Origin: Streptomyces tuirus
GTDB taxonomy: Bacteria > Actinomycetota > Actinomycetes > Streptomycetales > Streptomycetaceae
DNA length: 64,000 bases
Reading direction: 5' to 3'
Assembly: GCA_018195615.1 (NCBI GenBank)
Contig: JAGTPG010000002.1
Coordinates: 5,387,501 to 5,451,500 of the forward strand
In this document: positions 38,815 to 47,796 of the stretch, piece by piece
Position numbering within the stretch: the first letter of the stretch is position 1
How the letters are laid out: each line of letters starts with the position of its first letter
Position numbers and translations under genes: made by a program
Notes under the pieces: model-generated
Told to the model about the DNA's origin: nothing
The model's input: only the letters and a program-made list of their open reading frames with translations
Database searches by the model: none

Positions 38815-39692
38815 ATGGCGAACGGTCAGTGGTACCCCCGGAGTGGCCGGACCGCATCCGCGCACTCGCGGCCGGCACGCTCACCCCGGTCGCCCCGAAG
38901 CGCGCGGCCACCGTCATGCTGCTGAGGGACACCGGCAGCGGCCCCGCCGTCCACATGCTGCGCAGACGCGCCTCCATGGCCTTCGCCGGAGGCGCGTACG
39001 CCTATCCGGGCGGCGGCGTCGACCCGCGGGACGACGACCACCACATCCGCTGGGCGGGCCCCAGGCGCGCGTGGTGGGCTGACCGGCTCGGCGTCGACGA
39101 GACGGCGGCCCAGGCGATCGTCTGCGCGGCCGTACGGGAGACGTACGAGGAGGCGGGCGTACTGCTCGCCGGGCCGACGCCCGAGTCGGTCGTCGGCGAC
39201 ACCACCGGCGCCGACTGGGAGGCCGACCGCGCGGCCCTGGTCGCCCGGGATTTGTCCTTCGCGGAGTTCCTGGACCGCCGCGGCCTGGTGCTGCGGTCCG
39301 ACCTGCTCGGCGCCTGGACCCGCTGGATCACCCCGGAGTTCGAGGCCCGCCGCTACGACACCTGGTTCTTCGTGGCCGCCCTCCCGGAGGGGCAGCGCAC
39401 CCGCAACGCCTCCACGGAGGCCGACCGCACGGTGTGGATCGCCCCGGGCGAGGCCGCGGCCGGATACGACAAGGGCGAGCTGCTGATGATGCCGCCCACC
39501 ATCGCGACCCTGCGCCAGCTGACGGCGTACGGCAGCGCCGCCCAGGCGCTCGCGGCCGCCCCCGGGCGTGACCTCACACCCGTGCTGGCCACCGCCCGCC
39601 TGGTGGACGGCGAGATCGTGCTCTCCTGGCCGGGCCACGACGAGTTCACCAAGCACATCCCGAACGCCCCGACCGGTGGAGCCACCGCATGA
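38815..39692 (+). CDS. NUDIX hydrolase, one frame break at the N-terminus
   Basis: The protein starts MANGQWYPPEWPDRIRALAAG if one C is added to the CCCCC at 38835-38839; otherwise the frame is intact from 38829. The NUDIX box is longer than usual and split: AGGAYAYPGGGVDP followed by VRETYEEAGVLLAG. ADP-ribose/nucleotide-type substrates are possible; these large actinobacterial NUDIX proteins (292 residues here) often carry an N-terminal NUDIX fold with loop insertion. Stop overlaps the next gene by ATGA. Confidence 0.85.
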
Positions 39693-40519
39693 CGGACGCA
39701 GCAGCCCTTCCCGGCCAGCCCAGGGGCGGTGTCCTCTCGGGCCCCGCGACCCCACGGTCCGTCAACGTCCTGGCCCCCAACCCGTCGGCGATGACCCTGG
39801 ACGGCACCAACACCTGGATCCTCTCCGAACCCGGCTCGGACCTGGCCGTGGTGGTCGACCCGGGCCCGCTGGACGACGGGCACCTGCGCCATGTCGTCGC
39901 CACGGCCGAGCAGGCCGGCAAGCGGGTCGCCCTGACCCTGCTGACCCACGGCCACCCCGACCACGCCGAGGGCGCCGCCCGCTTCGCCGAACTGACCGGC
40001 ACGCGCGTGCGTGCCCTCGACCCGGCGCTGCGGCTGGGCGACGAGGGCCTGGCCGCCGGCGACGTGATCACCACCGGCGGCCTCGAACTGAGGGTCGTAC
40101 CGACCCCCGGCCACACGGCCGACTCCCTCTCCTTCCACCTCCCGGCGGACCAGGCGGTCCTGACCGGCGACACGATCCTCGGCCGCGGCACGACGGTCGT
40201 GGCCCACCCCGACGGCCGTCTCGGCGACTACCTGGACACCCTGCGGCGCCTGCGCTCCCTCACGGTCGACGACGGCGTCCACACGGTGCTCCCCGGCCAC
40301 GGCCCGGTCCTGGAGGACGCCCAGGGCGCCGTCGAGTACTACCTCGCCCACCGCGCCCACCGCCTGGCCCAGGTGGAGACAGCCGTCGAGGACGGCTACC
40401 GCACCCCCGCCGACGTCGTGTCCCACGTCTACGCCGACGTGGACCGCTCCCTGTGGCCGGCGGCGGAGCTGTCGGTCCGGGCGCAGCTGGACTATCTGGA
40501 GGAGCACGGGCTCATCTGA
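39689..40519 (+). CDS. MBL-fold metallo-hydrolase
   Basis: 276 residues with the metal motif THGHPDHAEG (HxHxDH, about residues 91-100), the further ligands HTADS and GDTILG, and the terminal PGHGP motif. This is the glyoxalase II/LACTB2-like branch, which cleaves thioesters or RNA; the exact substrate is unknown. The start overlaps the NUDIX stop, so the pair is probably coupled. Intact. Confidence 0.93.
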   Translation: MTDAAALPGQPRGGVLSGPATPRSVNVLAPNPSAMTLDGTNTWILSEPGSDLAVVVDPGPLDDGHLRHVVATAEQAGKRVALTLLTHGHPDHAEGAARFAELTGTRVRALDPALRLGDEGLAAGDVITTGGLELRVVPTPGHTADSLSFHLPADQAVLTGDTILGRGTTVVAHPDGRLGDYLDTLRRLRSLTVDDGVHTVLPGHGPVLEDAQGAVEYYLAHRAHRLAQVETAVEDGYRTPADVVSHVYADVDRSLWPAAELSVRAQLDYLEEHGLI

Positions 40520-40527
40520 AGGCCCGG

Positions 40528-41349
40528 CTACGCGGGGCGGGGCGCTTTGACGCCGTGCACGCGCGCGTACTCGGCGGCGAGCCACGGCCCCAGGTCGTCG
40601 ACGTACGACTCGAGGACGGTGGCGTCACCGGTCGGCTCACGGCCCAGGACGGCCGCGGCCCGCATCTGCCCGGCGCGCTCCGGGTAGTACCCGGCGAACG
40701 CCTCGGCCATCTCCCGAAGGTCGCTGGTCCAGCCTTTCCAACGGGGCATCACGAGCGTGAAGCCCGTACGGACGAGGTGCCGGGACATGAAGCGGACGAG
40801 CGGCCGGCGAGCCTCCTCGGTGTCGCCCGCTCCGGCGATCCGCCGGCGCCAGTGCGGGAGGAGCAGGGCCAGATCGCCGTTGGTCTCGCGGGCCAGGAGC
40901 GAGTCGGGCCGGTAGCGCGGCAGGTGCGCGGCGAGGTCCTCGCCCACGAGCGGTGTGCACAGGCAGGCGACGAACCACCCCAGGTCGTGCCGTTCCAGGT
41001 CGCTCAGCAGCCGGGCGCGGCTGAACAGCAGCGTCCCGTACCCGTCGAGCTGCTCGAACTCCTCGTCCAGCGCCGCCCCGAGCGCACGGGCGGCCGCCCG
41101 GTCCGCCTCGGTCGGCTCCTCGCGCAGTGCGAGCAGCAGGTCGAGGTCGCTGCGGCCCACGCGCGCGGTGCCGCGCGGAATCGAACCGTAGAGGTACGCA
41201 CTGTGCAGCCGCGCCCCGAACGCGTCGGTCAGCCGGTCCCCGGCCGCGCTGACGACCGGATGGAAGGCGCCGGGCACGCGCGCGAGGGACCCTTCCCTGA
41301 TGATGAACCCCTGGGCGTCGAGGCCGGGGCGGCGGGCGGTGCCGGTCAT
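40528..41349 (-). CDS. Nucleotidyltransferase domain protein
   Basis: 273 residues. The nucleotidyltransferase signature GSIPRGTARVGRSDLDLLL (GSxxRG...SDxD) is at about residues 55-73, and a long helical C-terminal region follows (RRIAGAGDTEEARRPLVRFMSRHLV). The family resembles aminoglycoside/lincosamide nucleotidyltransferases and MNT-type enzymes. The substrate is not deducible. Convergent with the beta-lactamase-fold gene; only 8 bases separate the stops. Intact. Confidence 0.88.
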   Translation of the reverse strand: MTGTARRPGLDAQGFIIREGSLARVPGAFHPVVSAAGDRLTDAFGARLHSAYLYGSIPRGTARVGRSDLDLLLALREEPTEADRAAARALGAALDEEFEQLDGYGTLLFSRARLLSDLERHDLGWFVACLCTPLVGEDLAAHLPRYRPDSLLARETNGDLALLLPHWRRRIAGAGDTEEARRPLVRFMSRHLVRTGFTLVMPRWKGWTSDLREMAEAFAGYYPERAGQMRAAAVLGREPTGDATVLESYVDDLGPWLAAEYARVHGVKAPRPA

Positions 41350-41409
41350 GCGGTCACTGTGCCGTAAGGGAAGCGGCCGCGCGGCTCGTTTTCGACGCTC
41401 CCACGACGT

Positions 41410-41439
41410 CGGGCCCCGTCCCGGAGGGGACAGGGCCCG
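41410..41439 (-). terminator. Terminator of crp
   Basis: CGGGCCCCGTCCC and GGGACAGGGCCCG form a long, nearly perfect GC stem with a short GGAG loop, 28 bases past the crp stop. It lies between crp and the nucleotidyltransferase gene. Confidence 0.75.
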
Positions 41440-41466
41440 ATGACGTACGGCCAGGGGGTGTGCGCG

Positions 41467-42141
41467 TCAGCGCGAGCGCTTGGCGAGGCGCTCCACGTCC
41501 AGGAGGATCACCGCGCGGGCCTCCAGGCGCAGCCAGCCGCGCTGGGCGAAGTCCGCCAGGGCCTTGTTGACCGTCTCGCGGGACGCGCCGACCAGCTGGG
41601 CCAGCTCCTCCTGCGTGAGGTCGTGGACGACGTGGATGCCCTCCTCGGACTGCACGCCGAACCGGCGGGACAGGTCCAGCAGGGCGCGGGCGACACGGCC
41701 CGGGACGTCCGAGAAGACGAGGTCGGACATCGCGTCGTTGGTCTTGCGCAGTCGGCGTGCGACGGCACGCAGGAGCGCCGTGGCCACCTCGGGGCGGGCG
41801 CTCAGCCAGGGCTGGAGGTCGCCGTGGCCGAGGCCGAGCAGCTTGACCTCGGTCAGTGCGGTGGCGGTCGCGGTGCGCGGACCCGGGTCGAACAGCGACA
41901 GCTCGCCGATGAGCTCGCCGGGACCGACCACGGCCAGCATGTTCTCGCGGCCGTCGGGGGACGTGCGGTGGAGCTTGACCTTGCCTTCGGTGACCACGTA
42001 CAGGCGGTCGCCGGGGTCGCCCTCATGGAACAGTGAGTCGCCGCGGGCCAGTGTCACCTCACTCATGGAGGCGCGGAGCTCCGCGGCCTGCTCGTCGTCG
42101 AGCGCCGCGAAGAGCGGATTGCGCCGCAGAACGTCGTCCAC
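41467..42141 (-). CDS. crp: cAMP receptor protein Crp
   Basis: 224 residues from GTG 42141, which has AAGGAG seven bases upstream; this is the canonical Streptomyces length. The cyclic-nucleotide fold carries GDPGDRLYVVTEGKVKL and GELIGELSLFDPGPRTATATA with the PRTATATA phosphate-binding segment. The C-terminal winged helix contains LTQEELAQLVGASRETVNKAL. Crp controls germination and secondary metabolism in Streptomyces. A matching Crp site lies upstream at 42231. Divergent from nth. Confidence 0.95.
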   Translation of the reverse strand: MDDVLRRNPLFAALDDEQAAELRASMSEVTLARGDSLFHEGDPGDRLYVVTEGKVKLHRTSPDGRENMLAVVGPGELIGELSLFDPGPRTATATALTEVKLLGLGHGDLQPWLSARPEVATALLRAVARRLRKTNDAMSDLVFSDVPGRVARALLDLSRRFGVQSEEGIHVVHDLTQEELAQLVGASRETVNKALADFAQRGWLRLEARAVILLDVERLAKRSR

Positions 42142-42230
42142 GAGTTTTCTCCTTGTCGACCTGCTCAGGGGATGGTGATCCCCCGCGTACCAAGGCACCG
42201 TGGTGCCCATTTTGCCGGACGGTCCAAACA

Positions 42231-42244
42231 GTGTGATCTGTCAC
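42231..42244. promoter_or_regulatory. Crp-binding site candidate in the crp-nth divergent region
   Basis: GTGTGATCTGTCAC fits the Streptomyces Crp consensus GTG-N6-GNCAC exactly and lies within the near-palindrome TGTGATCTGTCACA. It is 90 bases upstream of the crp GTG and about 105 bases from the nth GTG, so it could autoregulate crp and influence nth. Confidence 0.75.
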
Positions 42245-42347
42245 AAGGATGCCGCACACATGTCCCGGGGTACGCGGCAGGGGTCCAATTGGGCGCCGAT
42301 CTTCAGGGGCCGGGGCGGATGTCGGTGCCTGGGCTTAGGCTGGCCGG

Positions 42348-43639
42348 GTGTCCAAATCGCCGGTGAGAGCACAGGCCGAGGGGGCTGCGCGGGTGGTTGT
42401 ACGTCGCGATTCCGCTGTGGGCGAACAGAGTCCCGATGGCGGCAGGAAAACGGCGAAAGCGACAGAGGAGGCGGCGGCCACGGGGACGTCGGCCGCCGGG
42501 AAGTCCGCTGCCGGGAAGCGGGCGGCTGCGAAGAAGCCGGCTCCGGCGAAGAAGGCGGCTCCGGCGAAGAAGGCGGCGTCTGTCGCCGAGAAGGCATCTG
42601 CCAAGAAGGCACCTGCCAAGAAGGCACCTGCCAAGAAGGCACCTGCCAAGAAGGCGGGGCGGGCTGCCGGGAAGGCGGCCGCCGAGAAGCTGGCGTCCGC
42701 TGCCAAGAAGGCGGCGCCTTCGAAGCGGGCGGCGGCGTCCGTGAAGGAGTCCGCGGCGCCCGTGAAGAAGGCCCCTGCGGCCAAGAAGGTCACCGTCGCA
42801 CCCAAGAAGGCCACCGCCGGCGTCAAAGGTGCCGGCCCGGCCAAGGCCGTCGTCCATCCGCCGGGTGACGAGTCGCGTACCGCCCTGGTCCGCCGTGCCC
42901 GCCGTATCAACCGAGAGCTCGCCGAGGTCTACCCGTACGCCCACCCCGAGCTCGACTTCGCCGACCCCTTCCAACTGGTCGTCGCCACGGTCCTGTCGGC
43001 CCAGACCACCGACCTGCGCGTCAACCAGACGACACCCACCCTCTTCGCCAGGTACCCGACCCCGAGGACCTGGCCGCCGCCAACCCGGAGGAGGTGGAGG
43101 AGATCCTCCGCCCGTGCGGCTTCTTCCGGGCCAAGACGAAGTCGGTCATAGGGCTGTCCAAGGCCCTCGTGGAGGACTTCGGCGGTGAGGTCCCCGGCCG
43201 GCTGGAGGACCTGGTCAAGCTGCCCGGCGTCGGCCGCAAGACCGCGTTCGTCGTGCTCGGCAACGCCTTCGGACGCCCCGGCATCACCGTGGACACGCAC
43301 TTCCAGCGCCTGGTACGACGCTGGCAGTGGACCGGCGAGACCGACCCCGACAAGATCGAGGCCGCCATCGGCGCGCTCTTCCCGAAGAGTGACTGGACGG
43401 ACCTCTCGCACCACGTCATCTGGCACGGCCGCCGTATCTGCCATGCCCGCAAGCCCGCGTGCGGCGCCTGCCCCATCGCCCCGCTCTGCCCGGCGTACGG
43501 CGAGGGCGAGACCGACCCGGAGAAGGCGAAGAAGCTGCTCAAGTACGAGAAGGGCGGCTTCCCCGGCCAGCGTCTGAACCCGCCGCAGGCGTACCTGGAC
43601 GCGGGCGGCAAGCCGGCGCCGGCGCTGGGGGCCGGATGA
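42348..43639 (+). CDS. nth: Endonuclease III (Nth) with a long Lys/Ala-rich N-terminal extension; one frame break
   Basis: DNA glycosylase/AP lyase that removes oxidised pyrimidines. The helix-hairpin-helix LPGVGRKTA holds the catalytic Lys, VDTHFQRL the catalytic Asp, and CHARKPACGACPIAPLC the 4Fe-4S cluster (C-x6-C-x2-C-x5-C). The frame breaks at CCCC 43060-43063 (YPT joins PEDLAAANPEEV). The first about 170 residues are a histone H1-like tail of AKKAP repeats, including 15-base DNA repeats at about 42591-42655. GTG 42348 is the first in-frame start of a continuous frame. Corrected length 430, versus about 215-250 for typical Nth. Confidence 0.9.
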
Positions 43640-43964
43640 GCTTCCCGAGCAGCGGGCCGGATCGGCCGGGCAGGGGGGTGGCGCGCATGGGGAGCCCCCT
43701 GGGCCGTCCGGGCAGCCACCTGACTCGTCCGAGGAGGCCGCGGGCTCACGGCAGCGGCTTGGTGGCCGACAGATGGAGTGGACCGGTCCGCGGGCGGGCC
43801 CCGGGGTCGCACGCCGAGAGCACGGGGCCGCACGCGCAGAGCCGGGCGGCGCACCCGGGCGCCCTCTGCGGCCCTCCACGCCCCTCGATCAGCGGATCGT
43901 GGCCGTGCGCGGAACGATCTCAGGGCCGCCGCGCGTTGGAAGCGGCAGGACGACGGGGGTGGCT
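43640..43964. other. 325-base gap between nth and the NUDIX gene
   Basis: No convincing gene. Frames here are Arg/Gly/Pro-rich with no start, ribosome site or family match. A short GGGGGTGGC before 43965 is the likely ribosome-binding region of the NUDIX gene. Confidence 0.35.
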
Positions 43965-44659
43965 ATGAGGCGGGCGAGCAACACGCAGGGCGGCCGGGTG
44001 ACGGTAAGCAAGGAGGGGCTGCCCGCCTGGCTGGACTCGGTCGTGCGCGTCGTCGAGACGGTCCGGCCGACACAGCTGAGCCGCTTCCTGCCGCCGGAGG
44101 ACGGCGCGGGGCGCCAGTCCGCCGTGCTGATCCTGTTCGGGGAGGGCGAGCGGGGCCCGGAGCTGCTGCTCATGGAGCGGGCGAGCTCGTTGCGTTCGCA
44201 TGCCGGCCAGCCCTCGTTCCCCGGGGCGCACTCGACCCGGAGGACGGCGACCCGCGCGGCGACGGCCCGCTGCGGGCCGCCCTGCGCGAGGCGGAGGAGG
44301 AGACCGGACTCGACCCATCCGGCGTCCAGCTCTTCGGCGTCCTGCCCAGGCTGTACATCCCGGTCAGCGGTTTCGTCGTGACGCCGGTGCTGGGCTGGTG
44401 GCGCGAGCCGAGCCCGGTCGGGGTCGTCGATCCGAACGAGACCGCCAGGGTCTTCACCGTCCCCGTGGTGGATCTCACGGATCCCGCCAACCGCGCCACC
44501 ACCGTCCACCCCAGTGGTCACCGAGGCCCGGCATTTCTGGTCGAATCGGCACTTGTCTGGGGTTTCACGGCCGGAATCATCGACCGGCTGCTGCACTACG
44601 CGGGCTGGGAGCGGCCCTGGGACCGCGAGAAGCAGGTCCCGCTCGACTGGCGCGCATGA
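43965..44659 (+). CDS. CoA-type NUDIX hydrolase, one frame break
   Basis: NUDIX box GGALDPEDGDP...LREAEEETGL at about residues 85-110, preceded by LLMERASSLRSHAGQPSFPGG, which is the UPF0035/CoA-pyrophosphatase signature. The family splits CoA and related nucleotide-ADP compounds. ATG 43965 follows GGGGGTGGC; GTG 43998 is the alternative. One missing base in the GGGG at 44223-44226 puts the box in another frame. 231 residues after correction. It is 13 bases upstream of the MarP-type protease and probably co-transcribed. Confidence 0.85.
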
Positions 44660-44672
44660 CAGGGTGGCCTCC

Positions 44673-45872
44673 GTGAACGTGCTGGACATCTTGTTGCTGG
44701 TCGCCGCCGTGTGGTTCGCGGTCGTCGGGTACCGCCAGGGCTTCGTCGTCGGCATCCTGTCGGTGATCGGCTTCCTGGGCGGCGGCCTCGTCGCGGTCTA
44801 CGTACTGCCCGTCATCTGGGACGCGCTCACGGACAACGCGGAGGTGAACACCACCGCCGCCGTCGTCGCGGTCGTCGTCGTCATCGTCTGCGCCTCCGTC
44901 GGCCAGGCCCTCACCACCCACCTCGGCAACAAGCTGCGCCGGTACATCACTTGGTCCCCGGCCCGGGCTCTCGACGCCACCGGTGGCGCCCTGGTCAACG
45001 TCGTGGCCATGCTGCTGGTCGCCTGGCTGATCGGCTCGGCGCTGGCGGGCACCACCCTGCCGACGCTGGGCAAGGAGGTCCGCAACTCCAAGGTGCTGCT
45101 CGGCGTCTCCCAGGCGCTGCCCGACCAGGCCGCCACATGGTTCGCGGACTTCTCCTCCGTCCTCGCGCAGAACGGCTTCCCGCAGGTCTTCAGCCCGTTC
45201 TCGAACGAGCCGATCACCGACGTCCAGCCCCCGGACCCGGCCCTGGCGGGCAGCCCGGTGGCCACCCGCGCCCAGCGCTCCATCGTCAAGGTCATGGGCA
45301 CGGCCCCGAGCTGCGGCAAGGTCCTGGAGGGCACCGGCTTCGTCTTCTCCGACCGCCGGGTGATGACCAACGCGCATGTGGTGGGCGGCGTCGACGAGCC
45401 GACCGTGCAGATAGGCGGCGAGGGCAGGAAGTACGACGCCAAGGTCGTGCTCTACGACTGGCGGCGTGACATCGCCGTGCTCGACGTGCCGGACCTCAAG
45501 GCGCCCGTGCTGCGGTTCACCGAGGAGGACGCGAGCAGCGGGGACGGCGCGATCGTCGCGGGCTTCCCGGAGAACGGGGCGTACGACGTGCAGGCCGCAC
45601 GCGTGCGGGGTCGCATCACGGCCAACGGCCCCGACATCTACCACCGCGGCACGGTCCGCCGCGACGTCTACTCCCTCTACGCGAACGTCCGCCAGGGCAA
45701 CTCCGGCGGCCCGCTGCTCACACCCGACGGCAGGGTCTACGGCGTGGTGTTCGCCAAGTCGCTCGACGATGCCGAGACCGGTTACGCCCTCACCGTGGAC
45801 GAGATCCAGGACGACATCACCAAGGGGCGCACCGCCAACCAGCAGGTGGGCAGCGACAGCTGCGCGCTCTAG
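44673..45872 (+). CDS. MarP-family membrane serine protease
   Basis: 399 residues from GTG 44673. The N-terminal colicin V production-like domain has four membrane helices (LDILLLVAAVWFAVVGYRQG, LSVIGFLGGGLVAVYVL, AVVAVVVVIVCASVG, LVNVVAMLLVAWLIGSAL). The C-terminal periplasmic trypsin fold contains MTNAHVVGG (His), DIAVLDV (Asp) and GNSGGPLL (Ser), completing the triad. MarP of mycobacteria is needed for acid resistance and cell-wall remodelling through cleavage of RipA; this is its counterpart in the usual actinobacterial context. Confidence 0.92.
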   Translation: MNVLDILLLVAAVWFAVVGYRQGFVVGILSVIGFLGGGLVAVYVLPVIWDALTDNAEVNTTAAVVAVVVVIVCASVGQALTTHLGNKLRRYITWSPARALDATGGALVNVVAMLLVAWLIGSALAGTTLPTLGKEVRNSKVLLGVSQALPDQAATWFADFSSVLAQNGFPQVFSPFSNEPITDVQPPDPALAGSPVATRAQRSIVKVMGTAPSCGKVLEGTGFVFSDRRVMTNAHVVGGVDEPTVQIGGEGRKYDAKVVLYDWRRDIAVLDVPDLKAPVLRFTEEDASSGDGAIVAGFPENGAYDVQAARVRGRITANGPDIYHRGTVRRDVYSLYANVRQGNSGGPLLTPDGRVYGVVFAKSLDDAETGYALTVDEIQDDITKGRTANQQVGSDSCAL

Positions 45873-45930
45873 GAGCGGCAACGCGGTGAGGTGGTCGAGG
45901 CGTCGAGGCGTCACTCACACGAGTGGCGCC

Positions 45931-46113
45931 TCAGTCGCGTGTGTGGCGCAGACGTACGGAGACCCAGCGGGCCCGGCGGCGGAGGATGCGCGAGATCCCG
46001 CCCCTGGGATCCGCGGTCACCATCTGCGGTACGCCGCTTCGCTGGTGGGGGTTCGCACCGCCCGCCGAGCGGCGATTGCGGCTTGCGTCACTGTAGTCGT
46101 GCGTCCAGCCCAT
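45931..46113 (-). CDS. Small basic hypothetical protein
   Basis: 60 residues from ATG 46113 (MGWTHDYSDASRNRR...) to a stop at 45931, ending RILRRRARWVSVRLRHTRD. The strand has high third-position GC, consistent with real coding, and I believe this short Arg-rich protein is conserved beside the MarP protease in other Streptomyces, though I cannot verify that. No domain is recognisable. The rest of the 45873-46240 gap holds nothing else I can support. Confidence 0.5.
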   Translation of the reverse strand: MGWTHDYSDASRNRRSAGGANPHQRSGVPQMVTADPRGGISRILRRRARWVSVRLRHTRD

Positions 46114-46240
46114 ACCCCGACGTGTGCCCCCGGCCCATGGTCGATAACCGCTCCCGGCGCCTCCAATTGGCCTATGCGCCAGGCAAGTGGCCGTTCGTCG
46201 GACAAGCGTTCACGCGTGGGTACGGGGCGCGCTCACTCGG

Positions 46241-47190
46241 TCACCGATCGGGTTCGGGATCCTTCAGCCAGTTGATGAGTTCCGCGGAGAACGCGACGGG
46301 GTCCTCTTCGTGCGGGAAGTGGCCGAGGCCGTCGAACAGGCGCCAGCGGTAGGGGGCTTCGACGTACTCACCGGATCCGGCCGCGCTGCGGGTGCGCATC
46401 ACGGGGTCGAGCGAGCCGTGCAGATGGAGCGTCGGCACGCGCACGGGCCGCTTCATCCGGCGGTTGAACTGGATCCCGTCGGGGCGGGCAAGGGAGCGCA
46501 CCATCCAGCGGTACGGCTCGACCGCGCAGTGCGCCGCGGAGGGGATGCACATGGCGCGGCGGTAGTTCTCCAGCGCCTCGTCCTCCGGCGGTCGCGGCCC
46601 CGACCAGTCCTGGATCAGCTCCGCCACGAGCGCCCCGTCGTCGGCGGTGAGCTGCCGCTCCGGGATCCAGGGCCGCTGGAACCCCCAGATGTGTGAACCG
46701 GCGCGGGTCTGCTTGACGTCCCGCAGCATGGCCGAGCGCCAGCGCCGCGGATGCGGCATGGACGCGACCGCCAGCCGCCGCACCAGCTTGGGGCGCATCG
46801 CGGCCGCCGTCCACGCGAGGTATCCGCCCAGGTCGTGGCCGACCAGCGCGGCGTCCGGCTCGCCGAGCGAGCGGATGACGCCGGTGACGTCCAGCGCGAG
46901 GTTGGCGGGGTCGTAACCGCGCGGCGTACGGTCGCTGCCCCGACGCCCCGCAGGTCCATGGCGACGGCCCGGAAACCCGCGTCGGCGAGCGCCACGAGCT
47001 GGTGCCGCCAGGTCCACCAGAACTGCGGGAAGCCGTGCAGCAGCAGGACCAGCGGACCGTCACCCAGCTCGGCGATGTGGAAGCGGGCGCCGTTGGCGGC
47101 GACGTCGCGGTGGCACACCTGCTTCCCGCCGGGGACGTCCAGGAGTACGGCCGAAGCTGGTTGTGCCGGAGGTGTGGCGGGGTCGGTCAT
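46241..47190 (-). CDS. Epoxide hydrolase-like alpha/beta hydrolase, one frame break
   Basis: The oxyanion motif HGFPQFWWTWRHQL and the nucleophile elbow VGHDLGGYLA (catalytic Asp), with a C-terminal catalytic His in GHFPHEEDP, place it in the epoxide hydrolase/haloalkane dehalogenase group. It adds water to epoxides with aspartate nucleophile chemistry. The frame breaks at CCCC 46938-46941 (GVGG joins SDRTPRGYDPANLALD). Corrected length 316 residues. The start overlaps the end of the next gene upstream by four bases. Confidence 0.88.
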
Positions 47191-47675
47191 GACGACGAGC
47201 GTGCCACAGCCTCGATGGCCTCAGGCACCCGGTCCTGCCCGAGCTCCGGGCGCGGGTGCGGCTTGGCCTTCTGCAGGACGCCCGCGCTCTCCTTCATCGA
47301 GGCGGCGACCTTCTGCGGGCCCTTGCTCTTCTTGGCCTTCTTCGCGAAGACCACGCCGATCAGCGCGAGCACCACAGCCACCAGCACGTTCGCCGCGAAC
47401 GACAGCAGGAAGCAGATCGCGAGGTTCCAGTCGCTCCAGGTGCGGATGCCGTACGCCAGCGCGAAGTTCAGCATCGGCAGGGAGAACAGCAGTACCGCCC
47501 CCGCCATCGAGAAGGCGCCGCCGCTGGTCGCGCCGCGCTTCACGTCCTGCTTGAGCTGCGCCTTCGCCAGCGCGATCTCGTCGTGCACCAGCGCCGACAT
47601 TTCCGCCGTCGCCGAGGCGAACAGCTGGCCGATGGTGCGTTCGGCGCCGACCGGGCTGCCGTCGGGTGCGCTCAT
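47187..47675 (-). CDS. Phage holin-superfamily (DUF1469/PF07332) membrane protein
   Basis: 162 residues from ATG 47675, seven bases after GAGGGAGA. The family feature is an N-terminal amphipathic helix (IGQLFASATAEMSALVHDEIALAKAQLK) followed by two membrane hairpins (FSMAGAVLLFSLPMLNFALAYG, CFLLSFAANVLVAVVLALIGVVF) and a basic C-terminal tail (KKAKKSKGPQK). These cytosolic-membrane proteins are common in actinobacterial chromosomes and are not phage lysis proteins. Their role is unknown. Stop overlaps the epoxide hydrolase start. Confidence 0.85.
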   Translation of the reverse strand: MSAPDGSPVGAERTIGQLFASATAEMSALVHDEIALAKAQLKQDVKRGATSGGAFSMAGAVLLFSLPMLNFALAYGIRTWSDWNLAICFLLSFAANVLVAVVLALIGVVFAKKAKKSKGPQKVAASMKESAGVLQKAKPHPRPELGQDRVPEAIEAVARSSS

Positions 47676-47796
47676 CGCGGTCTCCCTCTTCTGCGTACGG
47701 TCCGATGTCCGCGTCTTCTGTCCGACTCGTACGCAGTCGTCCCACTGCGTACGGCCTGACTGCGTACGGTCCCGTCTTTTGTACCGTCTCGTCAGA

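Noticed and set aside
42348..42870. Separate HU/histone-like gene before nth
   Set aside because: The Lys/Ala-rich stretch is in frame with Nth, with no stop between.
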